Origin: Antrihabitans stalagmiti
GTDB lineage: Bacteria; Actinomycetota; Actinomycetes; Mycobacteriales; Mycobacteriaceae
DNA: 64,000 bases
Reading direction: 5' to 3'
Assembly (NCBI RefSeq): GCF_016482825.1
Contig: NZ_JAEMNV010000004.1
Location: 461,655-525,654 of the forward strand
The notes under the pieces were generated by a model. That model saw only the letters and a program-made list of their open reading frames with translations. It was not told where the DNA came from and searched no databases. The translations under genes were made by a program, and so were the position numbers. Below, piece by piece: positions 18,295-26,193 of the stretch (the stretch's first letter is position 1; the number at the start of each line of letters is the position of its first letter).

Positions 18295-18920
18295 ACAGAC
18301 GTCGAACCGCAACGATTGTCTCTGTTGTCGCCGCATTGCTGATCGGGCTTGCCGCCGGTGTCTTTCTCGGCAGACCGAATTCGACGGACGACGGCGGTCC
18401 GGTGCTCGGCACCGTCGAAATCGGGTTCGCGCAAGACATGTCGATTCATCACGAACAGGCAATATCGTTGTGCGACAACCTGGCTGCAGATGTCGACCCG
18501 AAGGTCGGCCAGGTATGCGCAGGCATCAGAGCCAATCAGGGGCGTGAGATCGGAATGCTGCGCGGTTGGTTGGAACTGTACGACCTACCGCAGTCGTCGC
18601 CGACGCCGATGGCCTGGATGGGTTCGGAACATCATGGCGGCCATGATATTTCGTCGGCGCAGCTGCCAGGTATGGCGAGCTGGATGGAGATCGACGAATT
18701 ACGCGGGCTCAACGGCCGAGCTGCCGAGGTTCGTTTTCTGCAACTGATGCTCCGCCACCATCAAGGCGGGCTGGACATGGCGGGTTACGCGGCCGGCCAC
18801 ACCGACGTCGCACCGATCGAACGGATCGCGACGGGAATGGTTTACGAGCAGACGCAAGAGGTTCTTGTGATGGACCAATTGCTGCGAGATCGCAGTTCCG
18901 CAGCGCTGCCATACCCGTAG
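18291..18920 (+). CDS. DUF305 membrane-anchored protein
   Basis: 209 residues from GTG 18291, which overlaps the LVIVD stop (GTGA). A membrane helix or signal anchor at about 8-28 (ATIVSVVAALLIGLAAGVFL) is followed by a DUF305 domain. Paired His motifs are visible: FAQDMSIHHEQAI and LMLRHHQGGLDMA, plus SEHHGGHD. DUF305 proteins carry metal ligands and are often linked to copper tolerance. A second member lies at 21372-21998 near CopB. Metal binding is inferred from the family. Confidence 0.85.
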   Translation: MNRRRTATIVSVVAALLIGLAAGVFLGRPNSTDDGGPVLGTVEIGFAQDMSIHHEQAISLCDNLAADVDPKVGQVCAGIRANQGREIGMLRGWLELYDLPQSSPTPMAWMGSEHHGGHDISSAQLPGMASWMEIDELRGLNGRAAEVRFLQLMLRHHQGGLDMAGYAAGHTDVAPIERIATGMVYEQTQEVLVMDQLLRDRSSAALPYP

Positions 18921-18922
18921 GG

Positions 18923-19384
18923 CTATCCTCGTCCGGCGAAACGGTCGCGCGCATCGCGTCGAAACATGTATCGCAATGCTGCGACGACAGCGACGATGTG
19001 GACGATTCGGACGACGCCGATCAATACTGATACCGGGTCGAGGTCGTCGATCAGCTCGCCGAAACCGTTGGCGGACAGTGTCGCGGCCATCGGCTCGATG
19101 ATGAGCGACGCCAGCCCGACGGTGCCGAGTCCGACGGCCAGCGTCGTGCGGGCCCAGCCGTCGCCTGCCCGAAGTCGCAAGGCAATACCGAGAACGACGA
19201 GGTAGACAACGGCGCGGACCCCGAGACCCGCTGCCAGAGCGCCGATGTCCGACCCGGGCTCGTCGAGTTCGACGGCTGTTCGCAGGACCGCCTCGACCGC
19301 ACCGGCGGTGACTGCGACGACAACGGCGACGAAGGCTCGCTCGACCGAAACCGAGGTGGATGGCGTGAGAACTGTTGCGGTCAT
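18923..19384 (-). CDS. Hypothetical membrane protein (four helices)
   Basis: 153 residues from ATG 19384 with AGGATT upstream. I see four hydrophobic stretches (about 13-35, 46-68, 80-100, 117-138) and a basic C-terminus RRDARDRFAGRG. I do not recognise a family. It converges on the DUF305 gene, with two bases between stops. It sits between metal genes, but nothing in it shows metal ligands. A longer upstream start region exists, but it lacks a ribosome site and would not look like protein. Confidence 0.6.
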   Translation of the reverse strand: MTATVLTPSTSVSVERAFVAVVVAVTAGAVEAVLRTAVELDEPGSDIGALAAGLGVRAVVYLVVLGIALRLRAGDGWARTTLAVGLGTVGLASLIIEPMAATLSANGFGELIDDLDPVSVLIGVVRIVHIVAVVAALRYMFRRDARDRFAGRG

Positions 19385-19474
19385 GGAGAAATCCTGCGTC
19401 GGCACATCGGCGCGCCACATCAACCCGTGGTCGTGATTCGATGTCCCTCTCAGGTATGACCGATGGCAACGAAG

Positions 19475-19502
19475 AGCGGGCCCGCCGTTGGGCGGGCCCG
19501 CT
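19475..19502 (-). terminator. Terminator after cbtA
   Basis: A perfect 12-bp GC-rich stem (19475-19486 with 19491-19502) with loop GTTG lies 15 bases past the cbtA stop on the minus strand. The following minus-strand bases are only mildly T-rich. Confidence 0.7.
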
Positions 19503-19517
19503 ATTGTTCGTGTCGTA

Positions 19518-20324
19518 TCAGCGAGTGGCGGAGAGCTTTTCGGCGTCCGAACGCTGGCGGGTAGCCAGATCGGTGAGGACGGCGAAGGCGAGACCGAGGC
19601 CGATCCACAGCGTTGCCTGTGTGGCGAGTGAGGACAGTCGGAATTCCCACAGCAGCGTGGCAGGGAAATCGGGACCGACTTCGTTGACACCCGGCAGCAA
19701 CACGTAGCCGAGCACGACGATGACGAGGAACGACGCGACCGGTGCAGCGAGGCGAACACTGAACTGCTGCGTTGCAACGATCTTCGACACGTATGCGGCT
19801 GCCGCGATCGCGGCGAGGCCGAGGATCACAGCAGCAAGCCAAAGCAACGTGCGTTTGTTGATGGTCTCGGGATCGCCGACCGCGGGCGGGTTGGCCGGAT
19901 ATTTGAAGAACGGCACTGCTTCGATGGCGAGCCAGCCTGCGGTTGCAAGGGTTACCGCAAGCACCGGTCCCGGAAGGTCGACCACGCGGCGTGCGTAATG
20001 CGCTGTCGCCGCGAAGATGGCACCGAGGGCGAGACCCGCCAACGCCGTCGCGAGGAACAGGCCGCCCTTCTGGCCGTCCCTGGAGACGAGCGCATCGTCG
20101 CCGTGCGAATGGCCCTCGGTAGCTTCGTCACCGTGCGAATGACCGGCGACCGCCCCGGAGTCGTCGTGTGGCTCGGCGGCAGAGTTGGCCTCTTCGATCG
20201 CGATGGCTGCGTCGACGTGCGGTTCGCCGATGAAGAACGCGACACTGCCCGCGAGGAGGCCGGCGATCAGGCCAGCGAGCAGACCACGAATGAGGAGGGT
20301 TTTCAGAGTTCCGGTCAGTGGCAC
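19518..20324 (-). CDS. cbtA: CbtA, cobalt transporter subunit
   Basis: 268 residues from GTG 20324. Five or more membrane helices; the first is LLIRGLLAGLIAGLLAGSVAFF. A His-rich cytoplasmic or periplasmic loop with GHSHGDE and GHSHGDD (about 60-80) could bind metal. CbtA is a predicted cobalt importer subunit linked to B12 synthesis. It overlaps cbtB by 10 bases, and both lie behind a cobalamin riboswitch. Function is inferred from family and riboswitch, since these transporters are little tested. Confidence 0.85.
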   Translation of the reverse strand: MPLTGTLKTLLIRGLLAGLIAGLLAGSVAFFIGEPHVDAAIAIEEANSAAEPHDDSGAVAGHSHGDEATEGHSHGDDALVSRDGQKGGLFLATALAGLALGAIFAATAHYARRVVDLPGPVLAVTLATAGWLAIEAVPFFKYPANPPAVGDPETINKRTLLWLAAVILGLAAIAAAAYVSKIVATQQFSVRLAAPVASFLVIVVLGYVLLPGVNEVGPDFPATLLWEFRLSSLATQATLWIGLGLAFAVLTDLATRQRSDAEKLSATR

Positions 20325-20509
20325 GGAAGCCCCAGCAGGTGACGACCGTCGTGCATCAACTCGTGCAGATACATACCGCTGCGCGAGATGGTGCCCTGGT
20401 CGAAACCGACAAGGTACAGCGTGAGCAGTGCCATGAGCACGACACCTACTGTGATCAACAGCGTGCCGACCGAATCGGTCGCCTGGCTGGGAGTGTGTGC
20501 AATTGCCAT
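20315..20509 (-). CDS. cbtB: CbtB, small cobalt transporter subunit
   Basis: 64 residues: one membrane helix (about 15-36) and a C-terminal metal-binding tail MYLHELMHDGRHLLGLPCH with His ligands, typical of CbtB. ATG 20509 has a strong AGGAGG site. It overlaps cbtA and is the first gene of the pair behind the cobalamin riboswitch. It probably passes cobalt to CbtA. Confidence 0.88.
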   Translation of the reverse strand: MAIAHTPSQATDSVGTLLITVGVVLMALLTLYLVGFDQGTISRSGMYLHELMHDGRHLLGLPCH

Positions 20510-20549
20510 TTGGATCCTCCTGGGATTACGCGTCCCGGTCGAGCGAATT

Positions 20550-20662
20550 GCGATGGTGGGGCGTCTGGCTGACCAGCGTATAAGCGCCGGATCACAGTGG
20601 CGCGACCGCTCCGGTGTTGCACCGGTATTACCGCTTCACCATCACGTTGTCATCGGCACTTT
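20550..20662 (-). ncRNA. Cobalamin riboswitch controlling cbtBA
   Basis: Read on the minus strand, the conserved core appears in order: GGTGCAACACCGG (complement of about 20611-20624), GCGGTCGCGCCACTGTGA (about 20592-20609) and the B12-box-like GTCAGCCAGACGCCC (about 20559-20573). It ends about 40 bases before the cbtB ribosome site. High cobalamin would shut down translation or transcription of the cobalt transporter. Ends of the element are approximate. Confidence 0.85.
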
Positions 20663-20664
20663 CG

Positions 20665-20687
20665 CACCTGTGAACAGGTGGTGTCAA
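20665..20687 (-). promoter_or_regulatory. Promoter region of the riboswitch with embedded palindrome
   Basis: On the minus strand TTGACA (complement of 20682-20687) is a consensus -35. Two bases past its 3' end begins a perfect palindrome, CACCTG-4-CAGGTG (20665-20680), placed between -35 and -10. This is a classic operator position, so a repressor may act in addition to the riboswitch. The protein is unknown; the palindrome could instead be part of the RNA. Confidence 0.4.
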
Positions 20688-20846
20688 TCGTAGTTGGCGC
20701 CGGCTCGCGTCGTGATGCAAATGCTGCCCAAACGTGGCACTACTCTGCGTGCGCGGAACTTCCGACCACATAGAGAGTCCGGTGTCGAGAAGCCATTCGA
20801 CCACGTCAGGTGCATTGGTGCGGTTCCAATCGAAGTTCGTAGGCGA

Positions 20847-20867
20847 ATATACCCCCTGGCGGTATAT
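20847..20867. promoter_or_regulatory. Copper-type (CsoR/RicR-like) operator upstream of the DUF6153 gene
   Basis: Perfect 7-bp arms ATATACC and GGTATAT flank CCCTGGC. The C-tract/TA pattern matches operators of CsoR-family copper repressors. It overlaps TATATT (20863-20868), the likely -10 of the gene at 20885. Two similar sites precede copB at 24.2 kb. Confidence 0.7.
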
Positions 20868-20884
20868 TGGGTAGGATCGAAAAC

Positions 20885-21289
20885 GTGCAGCCAGTGATCC
20901 GACGCCGTCGACCAGGCGCAGCCTTGGCGACTGGATTGCTGATTGCACTGACAGCTCTCGGTGTGTTGTCGATGCACTCGGTGACGGCTACCGCTACGTC
21001 GATGTCGACGAGTGGAGGCCACGCCTCGATGGCGGCCACGCCTTCGGTCGACAATTCGATTCCGATCGCGTTCAGCGAGCACGACTGCCCTTCGGCGCAT
21101 CAGATGACGCATCCGTGCGCGGGCACTGTGACGTCGTGGCCTGCATCGACAGCGCCGACCTCGCGCGTCGGCATCGAACTCTTCCCCGCAGCGGTGGACG
21201 GAATCGGCGGCCGAACCCAGTCGCCGATGGGACGCGCGCCACCGTGGGCCGTGTGGGTGTTGGATCGATCGGTGACTTTGCGAGTGTGA
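20885..21289 (+). CDS. DUF6153-like small exported protein, copper regulated
   Basis: About 134 residues from GTG 20885. An in-frame TTG at 20867 overlaps the -10 and is rejected. An N-terminal hydrophobic segment (ATGLLIALTALGVLSMHSV, about 15-33) may be a signal anchor. The rest is low-complexity with scattered His and Met, and EHDCPSAHQMTHPCAGT offers Cys/His ligands. It resembles DUF6153 proteins of actinobacteria. The copper-type operator at its promoter suggests a periplasmic copper role. Function unknown. Confidence 0.65.
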   Translation: MQPVIRRRRPGAALATGLLIALTALGVLSMHSVTATATSMSTSGGHASMAATPSVDNSIPIAFSEHDCPSAHQMTHPCAGTVTSWPASTAPTSRVGIELFPAAVDGIGGRTQSPMGRAPPWAVWVLDRSVTLRV

Positions 21290-21371
21290 CAGGGAGTCCG
21301 AGATGTGTAGTCGTCTCGGCGGGTCGTTAGGCCTTGATTCCTGTATTGACCACTCTTGCAAGGAGTTTCAC

Positions 21372-21998
21372 ATGCGTACCAAAATCAGTACGACGCTCGC
21401 TGCTGCCGCAGTCAGCGCGTTCGTCGTCTCCGGCTGTACCGACAACCCGACCGATTCGTCGATGGAAGGGCACTCGATGGCCCCTTCGTCGACGGCGCAA
21501 AACTCGACACCCCCGGCTCCTGCGTCCGTGGAGTTCAACGATGCCGATGTGATGTTCGCGAAGATGATGTACCCGCACCATGCACAGGCTGTCGAGATGG
21601 CTGCGATGGCAGTCGGCCGCACAGACAATCAGGAGGTGCTGTCGTTGGCTGCGGCGATCGAATCCGCACAGCAGCCGGAAATGGACCAATTGACGGCGTG
21701 GCTGGCCCAATGGGGCCAGCCGGCACCCTCTGCAGACATGGGTGAGATGAGCGGAATGGATCACAGTTCGCAGAGCGGCATGATGACTCAGCAGGACATG
21801 GATGCGTTGATGTCGGCGTCCGGTCCGGACTTCGACCGGCTGTGGCTGACGATGATGGTTGCCCACCACACGGGTGCGATCGAGATGGCGAACGTCGAAA
21901 TCGCGCAAGGTTCCAATCCCGATGCCATAGGGATGGCTCGCACGATCGCCGAAACTCAGCAGCGGGAGATCGACGCTATGCGGCAGCTTCTCGGCTGA
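21372..21998 (+). CDS. DUF305 lipoprotein
   Basis: 208 residues from ATG 21372 with AAGGAG upstream. A lipoprotein signal ends in the lipobox VVSGC (Cys near 22). The DUF305 domain has two His pairs in like surroundings, MMYPHHAQAVEMA and MVAHHTGAIEMA, with a Met/His-rich loop between (SADMGEMSGMDHSSQSGMM). These are the expected copper ligands of CopM-like DUF305 proteins. It follows the DUF6153 gene by 82 bases and may share its copper-type promoter. It converges on copB with a shared terminator. Confidence 0.88.
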   Translation: MRTKISTTLAAAAVSAFVVSGCTDNPTDSSMEGHSMAPSSTAQNSTPPAPASVEFNDADVMFAKMMYPHHAQAVEMAAMAVGRTDNQEVLSLAAAIESAQQPEMDQLTAWLAQWGQPAPSADMGEMSGMDHSSQSGMMTQQDMDALMSASGPDFDRLWLTMMVAHHTGAIEMANVEIAQGSNPDAIGMARTIAETQQREIDAMRQLLG

Positions 21999-22017
21999 CC
22001 TGATCCGCTAGGGACCG

Positions 22018-22050
22018 AAGGCCGCACCCTCTGCTCGGGGGTGCGGCCTT
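22018..22050. terminator. Bidirectional terminator between the DUF305 gene and copB
   Basis: A perfect 12-bp stem AAGGCCGCACCC / GGGTGCGGCCTT with a 9-base loop lies between convergent genes. A-rich and T-rich arm ends on each side make it usable from both strands. Confidence 0.85.
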
Positions 22051-22061
22051 CCGTACGAGAT

Positions 22062-24203
22062 TCAGCCGATAGCCATCGGCTCGTTCTGCTCGTCCCGGCT
22101 GTCCTGGCCCAGAGAACCGGTGACGGCGTCCGGACTAAGGTCGAGTCGGCGCAACAATTGTGCGTTCGCTGCTACGACGATCGTCGAGAGGGACATCAGG
22201 ATTGCCCCGACCGACATCGGGAGCACGAATCCGACCGGTGCCAGCATGCCTGCCGCTAGCGGAACGGAGATGAGGTTGTATCCCGCTGCCCACCAGAGGT
22301 TTTGCTTCATCTTCCGGTAGGAAGCTCGCGAGAGTTCGATCACCGAAAGGACCGATCGGGGGTCGTCGCTGGCCAGGATGACCCCGGCCGATGCGATCGC
22401 TACGTCGGTGCCCGCGCCGATCGCGATGCCGACGTCGGCCTGGGCGAGTGCCGGCGCATCGTTGACTCCGTCACCGACCATCGCGACGGTCCGGCCTTCT
22501 GTTTGCAACGCAGCGACGCTGTGCGACTTGTCTTCTGGTTTCACTCCGGCGAAGTAGCGGTCCACGCCGAGCTCGGTGGCGACGGACTTTGCGACGGCGT
22601 CGGCGTCACCGGTGATCATGACCACCGTGATTCCGCGGTCGTGGAGCGCGTCCACCGCTGCGTGGGACTCGGGCCGGATCTCGTCGGCGAGCTCGAGTGC
22701 TCCGATCACGACGCCGTCCGCGAGGACGTGCAGGATGATCGCCCCTTCGGCGCGCCAGCGGTCGGCGACTGCGAGCTCGGTCGCGTGCTCCTGCTCCAGG
22801 AGGGCCGGACCGCCGACCTGAACTCGGGCTCCGTCGACTTCGGCCGACACTCCGATGGCCGGGGATGACCGAAACTCGGTGGCGGCGAGGACCGTCAGGT
22901 TCCGGTGCCGTGCGGCGGCGACGATAGCGCGTGCGAGTGGATGCTCGGAATCTGTTTCCGCTGCAGCGGCGAGTGCAAGGACCTCGTCTGCAGTGCGGCC
23001 TGCGGACACCTCGACGGCGGTGACGGTCGGTTCGCCTTTGGTCAGGGTGCCGGTCTTGTCGAAAAGCACCGTGTCCACGGTCCGCATGGTTTCGAGTGCC
23101 AATCGGTCTTTGACGAGAACGCCGCCTCGGGCTGCTCGTTCGGTGGCGATGGAGACCACAAGCGGAATGGCAAGGCCGAGTGCGTGCGGGCAAGCGATGA
23201 CCAACACGGTGATCGTGCGGATGACGGCATCGTCACCCATTCCGAACTGGGTCCACACGACGGCAGTGATTGCTGCTGCTCCGAGCGCGAACCAGAACAA
23301 CCACCCTGCTGCGGTATCCGCGATGCGCTGTGCACGTGACGTCGAATTCTGCGCGTCGGCGACCAACCTGCCGATTCCGGCGAGGGTGGTGTCCTGCCCA
23401 ATCGCGGTGACCTGGACCCGAATGCCGGAGTCGGTTGCCACGGTTCCCGCAACGACCTGATCGCCGTCGCCGCGGCGGACGGTGCGCGATTCTCCGGTGA
23501 TCATCGATTCGTCCATACTCGCCGAACCGGCGACGATGGTGCCGTCTGCGGGCACCCGCCCTCCGGGGCGAACGACGACGACGTCGGAGAGTTGCAGTTG
23601 GTCCGGAGATACCGAAACGACGTCGTCGCCCTCGACACGTTCGGCTGTGTCTGGCAGTAGAGCGGCCAGTGAATCCAGGGCGGACGTCGTCTGTGCGAGT
23701 GAGCGCATCTCGATCCAGTGCCCGAGCAGCATGATCACGATCAGCAATGCCAGTTCCCACCAGAAGTCGAGCTGGTGATCGAGCACACCGAGGCTCGCTC
23801 CCATCGATGCAACGAATGCGACCGTGATCGCCAATGCTATGAGAAGCATCATTCCCGGTGTACGCGAACGTATTTCGCTGACTGCCCCGGTGAGGAACGG
23901 AGATCCGCCCCATACGAACATAACTGTGCCGAGGACGGGTGAGATCCAGGCGATCCACGAGGCGTCGGGTAGCGAGTAGCCGACGAGCATCGCGAACATG
24001 TCCGAGGCGAATACCACTGGGACCGCGAGCGCCAACATGATCCAGAACAAGCGTCGGAACATGCCGACGTGATCGCCGTGACCCGCATGCCCACCGTGGC
24101 CCGAGTGCTCCGAATTGCCGGACCCGGCTGGGCTGTGCTCGGACCCGACGTGGTCCGGATCCGTGGTGGTCGTTTCGGTATCGGCATGGGTGTCGTTGTG
24201 CAT
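22062..24203 (-). CDS. copB: CopB-type copper-translocating P-type ATPase
   Basis: 713 residues. A His-rich cytoplasmic N-terminus (GHGGHAGHGDHVG, about 33-46) replaces the CxxC domain of CopA. The membrane metal site is CPH in VIACPHALGLA near residue 336, the mark of the P1B-3 (CopB) group. Other motifs: TGES, the phosphorylated Asp in DKTGT near 380, HPLARA, and GDGVNDAPAL. Eight membrane helices are expected. CopB pumps export copper (or silver), with Cu(II) or Cu(I) preference varying. Two copper-type operators lie upstream, and DUF305/DUF6153 partners lie downstream in convergent order. Confidence 0.92.
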   Translation of the reverse strand: MHNDTHADTETTTTDPDHVGSEHSPAGSGNSEHSGHGGHAGHGDHVGMFRRLFWIMLALAVPVVFASDMFAMLVGYSLPDASWIAWISPVLGTVMFVWGGSPFLTGAVSEIRSRTPGMMLLIALAITVAFVASMGASLGVLDHQLDFWWELALLIVIMLLGHWIEMRSLAQTTSALDSLAALLPDTAERVEGDDVVSVSPDQLQLSDVVVVRPGGRVPADGTIVAGSASMDESMITGESRTVRRGDGDQVVAGTVATDSGIRVQVTAIGQDTTLAGIGRLVADAQNSTSRAQRIADTAAGWLFWFALGAAAITAVVWTQFGMGDDAVIRTITVLVIACPHALGLAIPLVVSIATERAARGGVLVKDRLALETMRTVDTVLFDKTGTLTKGEPTVTAVEVSAGRTADEVLALAAAAETDSEHPLARAIVAAARHRNLTVLAATEFRSSPAIGVSAEVDGARVQVGGPALLEQEHATELAVADRWRAEGAIILHVLADGVVIGALELADEIRPESHAAVDALHDRGITVVMITGDADAVAKSVATELGVDRYFAGVKPEDKSHSVAALQTEGRTVAMVGDGVNDAPALAQADVGIAIGAGTDVAIASAGVILASDDPRSVLSVIELSRASYRKMKQNLWWAAGYNLISVPLAAGMLAPVGFVLPMSVGAILMSLSTIVVAANAQLLRRLDLSPDAVTGSLGQDSRDEQNEPMAIG

Positions 24204-24234
24204 CTTTCTGCGCCGTCCTTCGATTGAAACCTGG

Positions 24235-24249
24235 TACCCCCTGGGGGTA
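24235..24249. promoter_or_regulatory. Copper-type operator 1 upstream of copB
   Basis: TACCCCCTGGGGGTA, a perfect 7-1-7 palindrome, is a near-ideal CsoR-family site. It lies 32 bases upstream of the copB start codon on the minus strand. Confidence 0.75.
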
Positions 24250-24267
24250 TTAGTTCGCAGTTCGGAC

Positions 24268-24284
24268 TATACCCCCTCCCGGTA
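24268..24284. promoter_or_regulatory. Copper-type operator 2 upstream of copB
   Basis: TATACCCCCTCCCGGTA is a less perfect relative of the sites at 20847 and 24235, sharing TACC...GGTA ends and a C-tract. Two sites could allow graded repression. Confidence 0.55.
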
Positions 24285-24398
24285 CTTCTGAAAAGCGGTC
24301 GTTCACGACCGACGCTTGGAAATTCGCACAACCCGTCCATTGAGCGTTGGCACAGTGCCTAATGACACGACGGGAAATCGCTGGCACCGTCAGTGCAC

Positions 24399-26192
24399 AT
24401 GAACAGTGCGGTTCGGAGTGGAACCTTGTCGGCGGGTCGAACCCGCAAGCGGTCGGTAGCGGCCTTCGTCGCCTTCCTGCTCGGGTTGTCGGTCGTCCAG
24501 GTGGTAGCTGCGCCCGGTGTGAGCGCAGCGCCGGTCAGTTCGGCGACCGACCGCCAGGAGCATCCGGTGTACTCGCGTGACGGGATCGCGGTCACCTACG
24601 TCAGCTACCTTCTGCCTCTGCCCGCAGACGCGCCGGCGCATCCCGCGGAATGCGACCGGGTCGGCTTCCTTCGCTACCGCGTCGCAGACGGCCCGACCAA
24701 CTCGCGCGACGCAGACCACGTTGTCGTCCAGCAGCAAGGACTCGGCGGCGGTGCCATCAACTCCGACGGTGTGTCGTTCAATACCGTCAACTCCGCCCGC
24801 AACCTCGGCACCGAAATCGAGTACTGGGCACTCGCCCGACGCAGTGCCTGCCTCGACGAAACGTTCGGTTTCGACGTCGCGCTTCGAACCGGCAACTACC
24901 TCGACGCAGTCGACTACTACTTCAACGGCAAGCAACTCGACGGGCAGAAGTTCCCCGGCTTCAAGCAGTCTCACGACCTGCAGGTGACCGACTGGATGGG
25001 CCTCGAGCGCGTCGTCCGCGACCAGTACGAGATCATGCTCGCCGAGTTGCCCGACCAGGCCGAGCGCCAACGAAAATTCGTCTGCACCGGAATCTCACTC
25101 GGTGGTTTGGTGACCGGAATGTTCGCCGACTGGGATTTCGACGGCAACGCTGCGACGAACGACGATGCCGGCTTCAACCAGTGCGCGGCGTTCGCGGCTC
25201 AGGACTCGATGATCACCTCGGATCCGGTCGCAATTCAAAACACTCCCTTCTTCCGAGACGTCACCGACGTCATCGTCGGTACCACCAACGGCGTCCTGCA
25301 GACCGGATTCCGTGCCGGTGTATTGCCGCGAACTCTCGGCCCCGCACCTGTCGTCGGGACGAAAGCGTTTATGATCTACCGCCTTGCAGGCTTGGCCGCG
25401 CATCTCGAGCCGGACGCGGAATCGCAACTCCTGAGCCATCTTCCACATGATCTCGAGGTGGATCTGACGCTCAACACCCTCTTTGCCCCGACGTGGAGTT
25501 CGTTCGTCACCAACGGTGCCGACGGCTCGGGAACGATGCGCGATTTCCGTTTCACCAACGACGCTCTGCTCGGTGTCTTCATCGACAACAACTCGTCCAA
25601 TTTCTCGCTGCTCCAGCAAGGTATCGGTGCGCTCGACGGTGGACCGTTGCAGGACAAATCTTTTCCGAATCCGGGCGAGGTCACGCAGATACCGCTCCTC
25701 GGCACCTACCTGCGGTTGAGTGCGGGTTCGCAGAAACGAGTCGCTCCGACCGACCGCACGGTGCTCTACACCTGGCGTAACTACGACGATGTTCGCGGCG
25801 TGCCGTACACGGCGCCGAACCATGAGGTCGCCGATATTCGGGATGTGGCGAGGCAATTGGCGACTGGCGGTCCGACCGCGTACTGGGAGACGTACTTCCC
25901 GTCGCGCGTGGTCGTCGATATCGGCGCAGGCTTCGGTGGTGCCAGGAGCGGTGAAATGGTGAATTTGCGGTACGACAATATGAGTCGCACCAAACCTAAC
26001 TTCGCGGCTTTTGCAGGGGACGGCGTCGTCGGAAGCACAGCAGGCGTGCTCTTTCCGCCACCCATGCTGGCGCAGGTGAACACTCTGCCCGGGTACAACC
26101 ACATCGACACGATCGGTGCGGCCGCGATCCAGAACAACGGCCAACCCGACTACAGCGGTCAGTACCTCGCCGAGTTCATCACGGGGCTGTGA
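24399..26192 (+). CDS. Secreted alpha/beta hydrolase (lipase/esterase-like), paralogue 1
   Basis: About 597 residues from ATG 24399 (GTG 24393 possible). Signal peptide about 1-45 (AAFVAFLLGLSVVQVVAAP...SAAP). The nucleophile elbow is GISLGG (Ser near 233), and a late His lies in LPGYNHIDTIGA. Acid residue uncertain. It shares layout and motifs with the next gene (DWDFDGNAATNDDAGFNQC against DFDGKRETEADAGFNLC; PGYNHID against PGYRHYD), so they are tandem paralogues. The two are one base apart and cotranscribed. Extracellular lipid or ester substrate is likely but unproven. Confidence 0.75.
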   Translation: MNSAVRSGTLSAGRTRKRSVAAFVAFLLGLSVVQVVAAPGVSAAPVSSATDRQEHPVYSRDGIAVTYVSYLLPLPADAPAHPAECDRVGFLRYRVADGPTNSRDADHVVVQQQGLGGGAINSDGVSFNTVNSARNLGTEIEYWALARRSACLDETFGFDVALRTGNYLDAVDYYFNGKQLDGQKFPGFKQSHDLQVTDWMGLERVVRDQYEIMLAELPDQAERQRKFVCTGISLGGLVTGMFADWDFDGNAATNDDAGFNQCAAFAAQDSMITSDPVAIQNTPFFRDVTDVIVGTTNGVLQTGFRAGVLPRTLGPAPVVGTKAFMIYRLAGLAAHLEPDAESQLLSHLPHDLEVDLTLNTLFAPTWSSFVTNGADGSGTMRDFRFTNDALLGVFIDNNSSNFSLLQQGIGALDGGPLQDKSFPNPGEVTQIPLLGTYLRLSAGSQKRVAPTDRTVLYTWRNYDDVRGVPYTAPNHEVADIRDVARQLATGGPTAYWETYFPSRVVVDIGAGFGGARSGEMVNLRYDNMSRTKPNFAAFAGDGVVGSTAGVLFPPPMLAQVNTLPGYNHIDTIGAAAIQNNGQPDYSGQYLAEFITGL

Positions 26193-26193
26193 G

